Assembly (NCBI RefSeq): GCF_014042355.1
Contig: NZ_JACEZU010000006.1
Location: 124,001 to 188,000, forward strand
Direction of reading: 5' to 3'
Origin: Rugamonas apoptosis
Lineage (GTDB): Bacteria; Pseudomonadota; Gammaproteobacteria; Burkholderiales; Burkholderiaceae_D
DNA length: 64,000 nucleotides
Shown: in pieces, positions 55,817-64,000 of the stretch
Numbering within the stretch: position 1 is the first letter of the stretch
Layout: every line of letters starts with the position of its first letter
Translations under genes and position numbers: made by a program
The notes under the pieces: model-generated
The model's database searches: none
Told to the model about the DNA's origin: nothing
What the model saw: the letters and a program-made list of their open reading frames with translations, nothing else

Positions 55817-56808
55817 ACGACCTGGCCACCGCCGTCAAACCGGCGCCGCAGGACGCGGCGTCGGACGCGGCGCGCCAGCAACTGGACCTGTTCGGGCAGG
55901 AGGCGTCCACGCCGGCCGCCACACCGCATAGCGCCAACCTGCTGCGCACGCCGGAGACGGCCAGTCCGCCCGTGCGTCCCGGCGTCGCGCTATGGACGCC
56001 ACCTGTCACCATCACCCCCGCCGTTCCTCCCACCGCCATTCCCGTCCGGCCGCCCGAGCCGCCCCCTTCCGAACTGCCACCCAAGCGCCAGCTGCTGGTC
56101 GGCCAGTTCGTGCTCGAATACACGCTGCGCCGTTCCACCCGCCGCTCGATCGGCTTCATGATCGACGACGATGGGCTGCGCGTGACGGCGCCCAAGCGCA
56201 TCAGCATCGCCGAGATCGACAACGCCATCCGCACCAAGCAGCACTGGATACTGAGCAAGCTGCATGAGCGGCGCGAACGGCGCGCGGCGCGGCTGGAAAA
56301 GCCGCCCATCGACTGGGTGGATGGCGCCCAGCTGCCCTACCTGGGCGGCGACATCACGCTGCGCCTGCTGGTGGGCGGCCGCAACCGCAGCAGCTACAAC
56401 CCGGCCACGCGCGAACTGTCCATGGTGCTGGTCCCCGGCGCCACGGAATTGCTGCTCAAGGAACGTGTGAAAAGCTGGTTGCAGCAGGAAGCCAGGCTGC
56501 TGTTCGAACAGCGGCTGGACCTGTACGCAGCCCGGCTGGGGGTGAATTACCACTCGTTCGCGCTATCCTCGGCCGGCACGCGCTGGGGTTCCTGCACGGT
56601 CGAGCGCAAGATCCGGCTGAACTGGAAGCTGATCCACTTCTCGCTGCCGCTAATCGACTATGTGGTGGCGCACGAGCTGTCGCATTTGCTGGAGATGAAC
56701 CACAGCGCGCGCTTCTGGAATACGGTGGGCCTGATCTACCCGGAATACGAGGAAGCGCGCAACTTGCTGCGCAAGCGCGCGCAGGAATTGCCGGTATTAT
56801 TTACTTGA
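55762..56808 (+). CDS. YgjP-type zinc metallopeptidase
   Basis: A protein of about 348 residues. A Pro-rich, variable N-terminal half (to about residue 110) precedes the YgjP/DUF45 domain. The zinc motif is 'HELSHLLEMNHSARFW' (HExxH-like with HELSH and a downstream His). 'SSAGTRWGSCTVERKIRLNWKLI' is another family block. The start is uncertain: a TTG at 55762 inside plsC with AGGTGG upstream is used here; other starts are possible. Related proteins act as peptidases or unfoldases; substrate unknown. Its end overlaps the convergent waaA by 12 bases. Confidence 0.82.
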   Translation: MDRIRNARHFAPRLQRWLDDLATAVKPAPQDAASDAARQQLDLFGQEASTPAATPHSANLLRTPETASPPVRPGVALWTPPVTITPAVPPTAIPVRPPEPPPSELPPKRQLLVGQFVLEYTLRRSTRRSIGFMIDDDGLRVTAPKRISIAEIDNAIRTKQHWILSKLHERRERRAARLEKPPIDWVDGAQLPYLGGDITLRLLVGGRNRSSYNPATRELSMVLVPGATELLLKERVKSWLQQEARLLFEQRLDLYAARLGVNYHSFALSSAGTRWGSCTVERKIRLNWKLIHFSLPLIDYVVAHELSHLLEMNHSARFWNTVGLIYPEYEEARNLLRKRAQELPVLFT

Positions 56809-58098
56809 CACGCCAGCGGTAAGCGGCGGCAGCAAAGCCAGCGTGCGGGCCGTGGCGCCGCGGTGCTGGCTGGCGAAGGCCAGCGCGCGGGCGCCCATGG
56901 CGGCGCGGGCGGCACTGTCGCCCAGCAGGCGGGCCGCCTGCTCCATCAGGGCGGGGGCATCGGCCACGCGCTCGGCGCCGCCGGCGGCCAGCGCGTCTTC
57001 CGTCACCAGCGCGAAGTTGAAGGTGTGGGGGCCGATCAGCACCGGCTTGCCCAGCGCGGCCGGTTCGATCAGGTTCTGGCCACCCAGCGGCAGCAGGCTG
57101 CCACCCACGAAAGCGCAGTCGCAGGCCGCGTAGTAGGCGAACATTTCACCCATCGAGTCGCCCAGCAGCACGTCCACCCGGGCCGGCAGCGCGGCGCCGC
57201 CATCCAATCGCAGACGGCTGCGGCGCTGCACTTGCAGGCCACTATCAGCGACCAGCTTTTCCACTTCCTCGAAGCGCTGCGGATGGCGCGGCACCAGCAG
57301 CAGCAGCACGTTGGCCGGCAGCGCGGCACGCGCCCGCCGGAACGCTTCCAGGATCAGCACTTCCTCGCCCTCGCGCGTGCTGGCGCACAGCAGTACGGGA
57401 CGCGCGCCGATGTGGGCGCGCAAGGCGGCGCCCGTGTCCAGCGCCGCCTGCGGCACCACCACGTCGAATTTGATACTGCCCGTGACGGCCACGTTGGCCA
57501 CGCCCAGCGCGCGCACCCGGGCCGCGTCGGCCTCGGTCTGCGCCGCCACCAGCGAAATGCCGCGTGCCGCGTCGATCAGCAAACTGCCAAAGCGCGACGC
57601 CTTGCGCAGCGACCGTTCTGACAGCCGGGCATTGGCCAGTACCACCGGCACCTGCGCGCGCACGCACTGGCCGATCAGGTTGGGCCACACTTCCGTCTCC
57701 ATCAGGATGCAGATGCGGGGTTCGAAATGGCGGATGAAGCGACGCACCATACCAGCCGTGTCGTACGGCAGATAGGATTGCACCAGCCGCGCGCCATGTT
57801 TGGCGAACAGCGACTTGCCGGTGGCGCGGCCGGTCGGCGTCATATGGGTCAGCACGATGCGGCTGGTGGGGTACTGCGCCAGCAGCGCGTCGATCAACGG
57901 TTCGGCGGCGCGGGTTTCCCCCACCGACACGGCGTGCACCCAGATCGACAACGGCGCCGCACTGGCGGCAGCACCATAGAAGCCCAGCCGCTCGCCCCAG
58001 TGCTGGCGGTAGCCCGGTTCCTGGCGGCCCCGCAGCCACAGGCGCAGCAGCACCAGCGGCAGCGCCAGCGCCCACATCACGGAATAGAAAAGTCGCAT
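56797..58098 (-). CDS. waaA: 3-deoxy-D-manno-octulosonic acid transferase
   Basis: A 433-residue GT-B enzyme that adds Kdo to lipid A. An N-terminal membrane anchor (residues 5-22) is followed by 'WVHAVSVGETRAAEPLIDAL' and 'ILMETEVWPNLIGQ'. The C-terminal donor-binding domain has 'FVGGSLLPLGGQNLIEPAALGKPVLIGP'. It lies 2 bases after waaC and ends convergent with the metallopeptidase gene. Confidence 0.96.
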   Translation of the reverse strand: MRLFYSVMWALALPLVLLRLWLRGRQEPGYRQHWGERLGFYGAAASAAPLSIWVHAVSVGETRAAEPLIDALLAQYPTSRIVLTHMTPTGRATGKSLFAKHGARLVQSYLPYDTAGMVRRFIRHFEPRICILMETEVWPNLIGQCVRAQVPVVLANARLSERSLRKASRFGSLLIDAARGISLVAAQTEADAARVRALGVANVAVTGSIKFDVVVPQAALDTGAALRAHIGARPVLLCASTREGEEVLILEAFRRARAALPANVLLLLVPRHPQRFEEVEKLVADSGLQVQRRSRLRLDGGAALPARVDVLLGDSMGEMFAYYAACDCAFVGGSLLPLGGQNLIEPAALGKPVLIGPHTFNFALVTEDALAAGGAERVADAPALMEQAARLLGDSAARAAMGARALAFASQHRGATARTLALLPPLTAGVSSK

Positions 58099-58100
58099 GG

Positions 58101-59108
58101 TCAGGCCAGCAGCGTGCGGGCCGCCGCCAGCACTTCAGCCACCGATGGCGGCGCGCCACGGTCGCCCAGGTTAATGATCTTGGGCGACCAGTTGCCCTCG
58201 GTCTTCCAGCGCGGCGAATCGGCATAGATTTCCACCGTCGGCACCGTGAAGGCGGCCGCGATGTGGGTCAGGCCCGTGTCGACGCCGATGGCCAGCGCCG
58301 CATGGCGCGCCAGCAGCGTGGCGTCGGCCATCGACAATTTGGGCAGCACGCGGGCGTTGGGCAGGCCGGCGGCCAGGGTTTCCGCTTCCGCCTTTTCCTT
58401 GTCCGAACCCCACGGCAGCAGGATGGGCATGGGCGCCAGCTGGCGGCCCAGTTCGATCCAGTTCTGCGGCGCCCACTTCTTGGCGTCGCGCGCGGTGCCG
58501 TGGAAGTAGACGGCGTACGGCGTGGACGGCATCCAGTCCGGTTTGGCTTCGTCGGCCGAAACGGCGGGCAAGCCGAAGTCGGCCGGCGTATCGACCGGAT
58601 AGCCCAGCGCGGCGCCGGCCACGATGCGGCCACGGGCCACGGCGTGGGTGCGCGGGTCGGTGGGCACGCTGTCGGTATGGAACCAGCGCGAGATGCCCTC
58701 GTAACCCGAGCCTTCGCTGCCGTTGGCCAGGCCGACCTTGTGGCCGCCTTTGACGATGCGCGCGGCGCCCATGATGATGCCGGTCTTGAGCAAACCCTGG
58801 GTGTCGAACACGTAGTCGTACTGCTGCGCGCGCAGGGTGCGGAAGAAGGCGCGGACTTCGGCCCGCGTTTCAGGCTTGCCCAGGCTCTTGCGCCAGCGCC
58901 GCAGCGCGAACGGAATGATGGTGCGCACGCGGGCGTTGAGCCGCACCAGGCTGACATAACCCTCTTCCACCACCCAGTCGATATTGGCGTCCGGGTAGTG
59001 GCGCGCAATGTCGGCCACCATCGGCAGGTTGTGCAGCACGTCGCCCAGCGAGGAGACGCGCACCAGCAGGATATTGAGCGGCCGCTTGCCGCCCGCTTGC
59101 GCGCCCAT
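58101..59108 (-). CDS. waaC: Lipopolysaccharide heptosyltransferase I
   Basis: A 335-residue GT-B enzyme that adds the first heptose to Kdo2-lipid A. 'ILLVRVSSLGDVLHNLPMVADI' is the N-terminal block and 'VDTGLTHIAAAFTVPTVEIYADS' the C-terminal nucleotide-sugar site. The ATG at 59108 is used; a GTG directly before it is also in frame. The gene starts 4 bases after the phosphomannomutase stop. Confidence 0.94.
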   Translation of the reverse strand: MGAQAGGKRPLNILLVRVSSLGDVLHNLPMVADIARHYPDANIDWVVEEGYVSLVRLNARVRTIIPFALRRWRKSLGKPETRAEVRAFFRTLRAQQYDYVFDTQGLLKTGIIMGAARIVKGGHKVGLANGSEGSGYEGISRWFHTDSVPTDPRTHAVARGRIVAGAALGYPVDTPADFGLPAVSADEAKPDWMPSTPYAVYFHGTARDAKKWAPQNWIELGRQLAPMPILLPWGSDKEKAEAETLAAGLPNARVLPKLSMADATLLARHAALAIGVDTGLTHIAAAFTVPTVEIYADSPRWKTEGNWSPKIINLGDRGAPPSVAEVLAAARTLLA

Positions 59109-59112
59109 CACC

Positions 59113-60495
59113 TTAGAACGGCAGGACCGCGTCCGGCTTGGCGGCCAGGATCACGCTCTTGAACTGAGCCTGGATGCGCGCCAGCGCTTCCGGCGTCTCG
59201 GCCTCGAAGCGCATCACGATCACCGGCGTGGTGTTGGACGAGCGGGCCAGGCCGAAGCCGTCCGCGTATTCCACCCGCAGGCCGTCGATGGTGATGATCT
59301 GCTCGTGGCCGGGGAACACGGCGTCGCTGCGCAGCTTGTCCATCAGGGCGACGTTCTCGCCCTCCTTCAGCTCCAGGTGCAGTTCCGGCGTGCTGTCGGA
59401 CTGCGGCAGTGCATTGAGCAGGGCCGACGGATCGGCTTCGCGGGTGAGGATTTCCAGCAGGCGCGCGCCGGCGTACAGGCCGTCGTCGAAACCGTACCAG
59501 CGGTCCTTGAAGAAGATGTGGCCGCTCATTTCGCCACCCAGCGGGGCGCCCGTCTCACGCAGCTTGGCTTTCACCAGCGAATGGCCGGTCTTGTACATCA
59601 GCGGCTGGCCGCCGCTCTTGGCGATATACGGTGCCAGGTGGCGCGTGCATTTCACATCGAACAGGATCTGCTGGCCCGGATGGCGGGTCAGCACGTCGGC
59701 CGCGAACAGCATCATCTGGCGGTCCGGATAAATGATCTGGCCATCCTTGGTGACCACGCCCAGGCGGTCGCCGTCGCCATCGAAGGCCAGGCCGATCTCG
59801 GCGTCCGTCTCCCGCAGGCAGCGGATCAGGTCCTGCAGGTTTTCCGGGTGGGCCGGGTCGGGATGGTGGTTGGGGAAATTGCCGTCCACGTCGCAGAACA
59901 GTTCGATCACTTCGCAGCCCATGCCGCGATACAGGTCGCCGGCGAACGCGCCAGCCACGCCGTTGCCGCAATCGACGGCGATCTTGATCGGGCGCGCCAG
60001 CTTGACGTCGCCGATGATGCGCTCCAGGTAGGCGGCGCGGATGTCGTGGGTGCGGTAGCTGCCCGGCGTGGCGGCGCTGGCGCCGTCATGGTCGACGATG
60101 CGCTGGTACAGCGAAGTGATGGCGTCGCCGTGGATCGCTTCACCGGCCAGCACCATCTTGAAGCCGTTGTAGTCGGGCGGATTGTGGCTGCCCGTGACCA
60201 TGATGCCCGAACGTGCGTCCAGCGCATGGGTGCCGAAGTAGACCATGGGGGTGGCCACCACGCCCAGGTCGATCACGTCCACCCCCGCCGCCTGCAGGCC
60301 CTGGGCCAGTGCGGCCGCCAGTTCCGGGCCGGACAGGCGGCCGTCGCGGCCGATCACCACCGTGCGCTCGCCCTTGGCCAGCGCCGCCTGGCCGAAGGCC
60401 TGGCCGATCTGGCGGGCCACGCCCGCGTCCAGGGTTTTACCGATGATGCCGCGGATATCGTAAGCTTTGAAGATGGTTTTTGACAGGGAGACCAT
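59113..60495 (-). CDS. Phosphomannomutase/phosphoglucomutase (AlgC/ManB-type)
   Basis: A 460-residue enzyme interconverting hexose 1- and 6-phosphates for polysaccharide precursors. The active-site Ser is in 'MVTGSHNPPDYNG' and the magnesium loop is 'FDGDGDRLGV'. 'GGEMSGHIFFKDRW' is the sugar-specificity loop, and the C-terminal phosphate loop is 'RSSNTTPVIVMRFEAE'. The ATG at 60495 yields 'VSLSKTIFKAYDIRGIIG', the usual start; upstream in-frame codons are not family-like. Product feeds heptose, mannose or glucose branches of the envelope genes around it. Confidence 0.94.
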   Translation of the reverse strand: MVSLSKTIFKAYDIRGIIGKTLDAGVARQIGQAFGQAALAKGERTVVIGRDGRLSGPELAAALAQGLQAAGVDVIDLGVVATPMVYFGTHALDARSGIMVTGSHNPPDYNGFKMVLAGEAIHGDAITSLYQRIVDHDGASAATPGSYRTHDIRAAYLERIIGDVKLARPIKIAVDCGNGVAGAFAGDLYRGMGCEVIELFCDVDGNFPNHHPDPAHPENLQDLIRCLRETDAEIGLAFDGDGDRLGVVTKDGQIIYPDRQMMLFAADVLTRHPGQQILFDVKCTRHLAPYIAKSGGQPLMYKTGHSLVKAKLRETGAPLGGEMSGHIFFKDRWYGFDDGLYAGARLLEILTREADPSALLNALPQSDSTPELHLELKEGENVALMDKLRSDAVFPGHEQIITIDGLRVEYADGFGLARSSNTTPVIVMRFEAETPEALARIQAQFKSVILAAKPDAVLPF

Positions 60496-60574
60496 AGTAT
60501 GAATGAGCGTGGTTAGAGGGGGCAGCAAGGCCGACATGATACCGCAGCCGGCATCGTCCCGGGTTTGAAGGTGT

Positions 60575-60657
60575 TTCAAAATGACCATGGCGAGGCGTGG
60601 CGCCGAAGACAGTGCGCCTGCACGGCAAGGCGCCACAACGACGCCATGGGCTTTTTG
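60575..60657. repeat. Covarying hairpin element, copy 2
   Basis: Aligns without gaps to 43011-43093. CCATGGCG (60585-60592) pairs with CGCCATGG (60642-60649), GTGGCGCC (60597-60604) with GGCGCCAC (60629-60636), and GTGC with GCAC at the tip. Four of eight outer-stem pairs differ from copy 1 on both strands and still pair. It directly follows the stop codon of the minus-strand glycosyltransferase gene at 60658 and lies before the phosphomannomutase gene. Confidence 0.88.
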
Positions 60658-61755
60658 CTAGTGCTTCTTGTGGCGGATCATCCAGCGCGGCGCTCTAAAG
60701 CGCACGATGCGGACATAAATCCAGATGTAACTGGCGATAAACAGGACGCAGAAACACATCAGCACCCAGGTATAGCGCCAGAAGATCGTGGCCGGCACCA
60801 CGGCCATCAACGAAAACAGCCACAGGTAGGGCGAGGTCATGGAATTGCGGCGCATCAGGGCGCGCGCTTCCTTGCGCCCCACGGCCCATTGCACGATGCG
60901 GCGGAAGATCAGGCTATGTAAATGGATGCCATCGGGCATGGTGGGCGACTTACCCCGCACAAACAGCCGGCGATAGGCGGAAAACAAGGTTTCAAACGCG
61001 GGGTAGATCAACAGCAAGGCCGCGTACCAGGTCGACACCTGGGGATTGCGCATCACCAGCAGCAAGGCCAGTTCGCCCAGCATGAAGCCGATGAAATAGG
61101 CGCCGCCATCGCCCAGGAAAATCAGGCCGACCGGATAATTCCACACCAGGAAACCGGCCGTTGCGCCAGCCACCATCAGGGCCGCCACCAGCACGAACAT
61201 GTCGTTGACCTGCAGCGCCACATAACCGAGCGACAACAGCATGCAGATGGTGACCACGCTGGCCAGGCCGTTGAAGCCATCGATGATGTTGACGGCGTTG
61301 GCAATGCCGGCCACGGCCAGTATCGTCAGCGGCAAGGCCAGCCACACGTAGGGCAAGTGCCAGGCGGAGAAATAGGCCCAGTCGATGCGGTCGATGCGCG
61401 CGTCCAGCAGGAAAAAGCCCATCAGGGCGGCCACCATGGTCAGCACCAGGCGCCGCGCCGCGCTCACGCGGCCCGTGTAGTCCTCTGCGATGCCGCCGGC
61501 GAAGGCCACGGCCGAACAACCGAGCAAGGCCAGCAGCCAGTTACCCAAGATGGGCACGCGCCAGATGGAAATGCAGGAACTGAGCGCCACCGCCACGAAA
61601 ATAGGCAGGCCGCCAATGCGGGCCACGGAATGCAGGTGCACCTTTTGCACCCCATCGAAATCGCCATCGAGGGCGGGTCCGTGCAAGCGCACTTCTTTAA
61701 TGACCAACAGAGTCAACAGCGTGGAAGCGATGAAACTCAGTAAAAAGGAGAACAT
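60658..61755 (-). CDS. WecA/MraY-family undecaprenyl-phosphate glycosyl-1-phosphate transferase
   Basis: A 365-residue polytopic enzyme that starts a polysaccharide on undecaprenyl phosphate. About 10-11 membrane helices are visible. 'FAGGIAEDYTGRVSAARRL' is the first aspartate-bearing cytosolic loop, 'ANAVNIIDGFNGLASV' the second, and 'GLIFLGDGGAYFIGFMLG' and 'GIHLHSLIFRR' close the active site. Length and motifs fit a GlcNAc- or related sugar-1-phosphate transferase for O-antigen or exopolysaccharide. A run of seven T residues lies upstream of the start. Lies between rfbD and the mutase gene, all on the minus strand. Confidence 0.92.
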   Translation of the reverse strand: MFSFLLSFIASTLLTLLVIKEVRLHGPALDGDFDGVQKVHLHSVARIGGLPIFVAVALSSCISIWRVPILGNWLLALLGCSAVAFAGGIAEDYTGRVSAARRLVLTMVAALMGFFLLDARIDRIDWAYFSAWHLPYVWLALPLTILAVAGIANAVNIIDGFNGLASVVTICMLLSLGYVALQVNDMFVLVAALMVAGATAGFLVWNYPVGLIFLGDGGAYFIGFMLGELALLLVMRNPQVSTWYAALLLIYPAFETLFSAYRRLFVRGKSPTMPDGIHLHSLIFRRIVQWAVGRKEARALMRRNSMTSPYLWLFSLMAVVPATIFWRYTWVLMCFCVLFIASYIWIYVRIVRFRAPRWMIRHKKH

Positions 61756-61974
61756 TTATTTTTTTTATCTGAACGAAAATATCGGTGACGCACGATGGTC
61801 GATCGCAGGCGGCGCGGGGCCACGGGCCCGCTGATCCGGCTGTTATCAGCACGTTAATGGGCGATTGTACCGGATTAGCCAAGGCGGCCCGCATTCCGGC
61901 ACCACGGCAGCGAGCGACGGCCGTTCAGGAACCGTCGCCGCCGGCGGGCGGCTGGGGCTGGCGGCTGGGCCTGG

Positions 61975-62832
61975 CTATGATTGCAGGCACAGCCGCAACG
62001 CGTCCTGCCAGTGCGGCAGGCGGCAATGCGTCATCAGGTGTGCGCACGAGAGCACGGAATGGGTCGGCCGGCGGGCCGGCACCGGATAGTCCGCGCTGCC
62101 GATGGGCAGCACGCGGCAATCGATGGCGGCCATTTCCAAAATGGCGCGGGTGAACTCATACCAGGTGGTCTGGCCCTGGCTGCTCAGGTGGTAGATGCCG
62201 CCGTGTTGCCGCCACCAGGCGCTGTCGGGCGCGCCGGCCTGGGCCAGCACCAGCGCCGTCGTATCGGCGATGGTGCGGCTCCAGGTGGGGGCGCCATGCT
62301 GGTCGTTCACCACCCGCAGCTCGTCGCGCTCGCGTCCCAGGCGCAGCATGGTCAGCAGGAAGTTCTTGCCGCGCATGCCATATACCCAGCTGGTGCGGAA
62401 GATCAGGTGCGGAATGCCGGCCGCCGCGATGGCTTGCTCGCCGGCCAGCTTGCTGGCGCCGTACACATTGAGCGGGCCCGTGGCGTCGCCCTCCACGCGC
62501 GGCAAGGGATCATTGCCGTCGAACACGTAGTCGGTCGAATAGTGGACCATGGCCGCGCCCAGCGCCTTGGCCTCCTGCGCCATCAGGGCCGGCGCTTCGG
62601 CGTTGACGCGGTACGCCAGTTGCGGCTCGCTCTCGGCCTTGTCCACGGCCGTGTAGGCGGCCGGATTGACGATCAGACCGGGCCGCACGGCGCGGATCAC
62701 GTCGCGCACCTGGTCCAGGTCCGCCAGGTCCATGCGCTGGCGGTCGACGGCCACCACTTCGCCTATGCCTTGCAGGCTGCGTTCCAGTTCGTAGCCGACC
62801 TGGCCCGTGCTTCCCGTCAGCAGGATCTTCAT
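61975..62832 (-). CDS. rfbD: dTDP-4-dehydrorhamnose reductase
   Basis: A 285-residue short-chain reductase for the last step of dTDP-L-rhamnose synthesis. 'LLTGSTGQVGYELERSL' is the nucleotide-binding start, 'HYSTDYVFDG' carries the catalytic Thr/Asp, and 'YGASKLAGE' the Tyr and Lys. Start ATG at 62832 overlaps the rfbC stop as ATGA. Confidence 0.96.
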   Translation of the reverse strand: MKILLTGSTGQVGYELERSLQGIGEVVAVDRQRMDLADLDQVRDVIRAVRPGLIVNPAAYTAVDKAESEPQLAYRVNAEAPALMAQEAKALGAAMVHYSTDYVFDGNDPLPRVEGDATGPLNVYGASKLAGEQAIAAAGIPHLIFRTSWVYGMRGKNFLLTMLRLGRERDELRVVNDQHGAPTWSRTIADTTALVLAQAGAPDSAWWRQHGGIYHLSSQGQTTWYEFTRAILEMAAIDCRVLPIGSADYPVPARRPTHSVLSCAHLMTHCRLPHWQDALRLCLQS

Positions 62833-63374
62833 GGGTACACTTCCGCCTCGGCCAGCAGCTTGCCGGCCTGGTCCTTGCCCGACAGCAGCGGCGCGCCGTC
62901 CAGCGGCCACGTGATGCCGATGGCCGGGTCGTTCCACAGGATGGAGCGCTCGTGCTCGGGCGCCCAGTAGTCAGTGGTCTTGTAGAGGAATTCGGCCGCT
63001 TCGCTGGTGACCATGAAGCCATGCGCGAAGCCGGCCGGTATCCACAACTGACGCTTGTTCTCGGCCGACAGTTCCAGCCCGTACCACTGGCCGAAGGTGG
63101 GCGAGCGCTGGCGCAAGTCCACCGCCACATCGAACACGGCGCCGGCCGTCACGCGCACCAGCTTGCCCTGGGCCTGCTGGATCTGGTAGTGCAGGCCGCG
63201 CAGCACGTTGCGGGCGGAACGGGAATGGTTATCCTGCACGAACGGGGCGGTCACCCCTGTCACTTCAGCGAAACGGCGGGCGTTGAAACTTTCGTAGAAA
63301 AACCCGCGATCGTCGCCGAACACGCGCGGCTCCAGCACCAGCAAGCCCTCCAGTGGAGTAGTCATGACGTTCAT
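62829..63374 (-). CDS. rfbC: dTDP-4-dehydrorhamnose 3,5-epimerase
   Basis: A 181-residue cupin epimerase. The catalytic His is in 'VLRGLHYQ' and the Tyr in the '[15 protein letters not shown]' block. The gene overlaps rfbA by 4 bases at its start and rfbD by 4 at its end. An alternative start at the second Met (63365) is possible. Confidence 0.96.
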   Translation of the reverse strand: MNVMTTPLEGLLVLEPRVFGDDRGFFYESFNARRFAEVTGVTAPFVQDNHSRSARNVLRGLHYQIQQAQGKLVRVTAGAVFDVAVDLRQRSPTFGQWYGLELSAENKRQLWIPAGFAHGFMVTSEAAEFLYKTTDYWAPEHERSILWNDPAIGITWPLDGAPLLSGKDQAGKLLAEAEVYP

Positions 63375-64000
63375 CGCGGTACGACCTTGTCTTCGAGAAT
63401 TTGCAGCAGATACTGGCCGTACTGGTTTTTCTTGAGCGGTTCAGCCAGGCGGCGCAATTGGGCCGCGTCGATATAGCCCTTGCGGTAAGCGATCTCTTCC
63501 GGGCACGCCACTTTGAGGCCCTGGCGGCGTTCGATGGTGGCGATGAATTGCGACGCGTCGAGCAGCGATTCATGGGTACCGGTGTCGAGCCAGGCCATGC
63601 CACGCCCCATCACTTCCACATCGAGCTGGCCCGCTTCCAGGTAAGCCCGGTTGACATCCGTGATCTCCAGTTCGCCGCGCGCGGACGGCTTGATCTTCGC
63701 CGCGATGTCGCACACCTGGCGGTCGTAGAAGTACAGGCCGGTGACGGCGTAGTTGGACTTGGGCTGGAGCGGCTTTTCTTCGATGCTGACGGCGCGCCGT
63801 TCGCCATCAAACTCGACCACGCCGTAGCGTTGCGGGTCGGTCACGTGGTAGGCGAACACGGTGGCGCCCGACTCCTGGCTGGCCGCGTGGCGCAGCAGCG
63901 CGTCCAGGTCGTTGCCGTAGTAAATGTTATCGCCCAGGATCAGAGCCGACGGCGAGTCGCCCACGAATTCCTTGCCGATGATGAACGCTTGCGCCAGCCC
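63371..64000 (-). CDS. rfbA: Glucose-1-phosphate thymidylyltransferase, N-terminus beyond window
   Basis: The C-terminal 209 residues of an enzyme of about 290. The visible sequence starts '[15 protein letters not shown]' and continues '[11 protein letters not shown]', the RmlA active-site region. '[32 protein letters not shown]', '[14 protein letters not shown]' and '[21 protein letters not shown]' are diagnostic. It makes dTDP-glucose, the first rhamnose precursor. About 80 N-terminal residues lie past the window edge; rfbB is expected further on. Confidence 0.96.
   Translation of the reverse strand, partial: GLAQAFIIGKEFVGDSPSALILGDNIYYGNDLDALLRHAASQESGATVFAYHVTDPQRYGVVEFDGERRAVSIEEKPLQPKSNYAVTGLYFYDRQVCDIAAKIKPSARGELEITDVNRAYLEAGQLDVEVMGRGMAWLDTGTHESLLDASQFIATIERRQGLKVACPEEIAYRKGYIDAAQLRRLAEPLKKNQYGQYLLQILEDKVVPR

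Overview
The window is GC-rich chromosomal DNA from a betaproteobacterium, most likely Oxalobacteraceae (Massilia, Duganella or Janthinobacterium type). The evidence is the gene order tsaE-amiC-(yeaD)-mutL-miaA and phoH-ybeY-corC-lnt-glyQ-glyS-gmhB-plsC, a PEP-CTERM protein, a TRAP-type dctP beside a FixJ-type dctB/dctR pair, and a small Lys/Arg/Glu-rich protein typical of Burkholderiales. No phage, insertion sequence, CRISPR array or rRNA was seen. Genus assignment is inference.

1-8 kb: the N-terminal part of a multi-PAS sensor, an RND efflux pump (membrane fusion protein plus inner-membrane pump), a tandem and inverted repeat cluster, a small charged protein, xerD and ogt, then about 370 bases without a confident gene that end in a strong minus-strand terminator. 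8-14 kb: dctP divergent from dctB-dctR, then a short patchwork with a toxin-antitoxin pair. 13.6-24 kb: housekeeping genes (queG, tsaE, amiC, yeaD, carbonic anhydrase, dedA, a cyclophilin-like protein, mutL, miaA) and two identical tRNA-Met genes separated by a terminator.

24-36 kb: a TPR protein, a carboxymuconolactone decarboxylase-like protein, a second toxin-antitoxin pair, then two carbon-source modules. The first is 3-hydroxybutyrate dehydrogenase plus a GntP permease downstream of a sigma-54 activator gene; a consensus -24/-12 promoter and three dyad sites lie between them. The second is the L-lactate operon lldE-lldG-lldF-lldP with divergent lldR and two matching operator-like sites flanking lldR.

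36-42 kb: a trans-4-hydroxy-L-proline catabolic operon (epimerase, three-part D-hydroxyproline dehydrogenase, DapA-type deaminase) divergent from a PAS-AraC regulator. 42-47 kb: a thioredoxin-like protein, a PEP-CTERM protein, a small membrane protein, a histidine kinase, a two-gene HDOD unit and a small helix-turn-helix-like protein. 47-57 kb: the phoH to plsC housekeeping run and a YgjP-type metallopeptidase. 57-64 kb (minus strand): cell-envelope sugar genes waaA, waaC, a phosphomannomutase/phosphoglucomutase, a WecA/MraY-type transferase and rfbD-rfbC-rfbA, the last cut by the window edge.

The least explained signal is an 85-base hairpin element present twice (43011 and 60575). Its two copies carry compensatory base-pair changes in their stems and each sits directly after a minus-strand stop codon.
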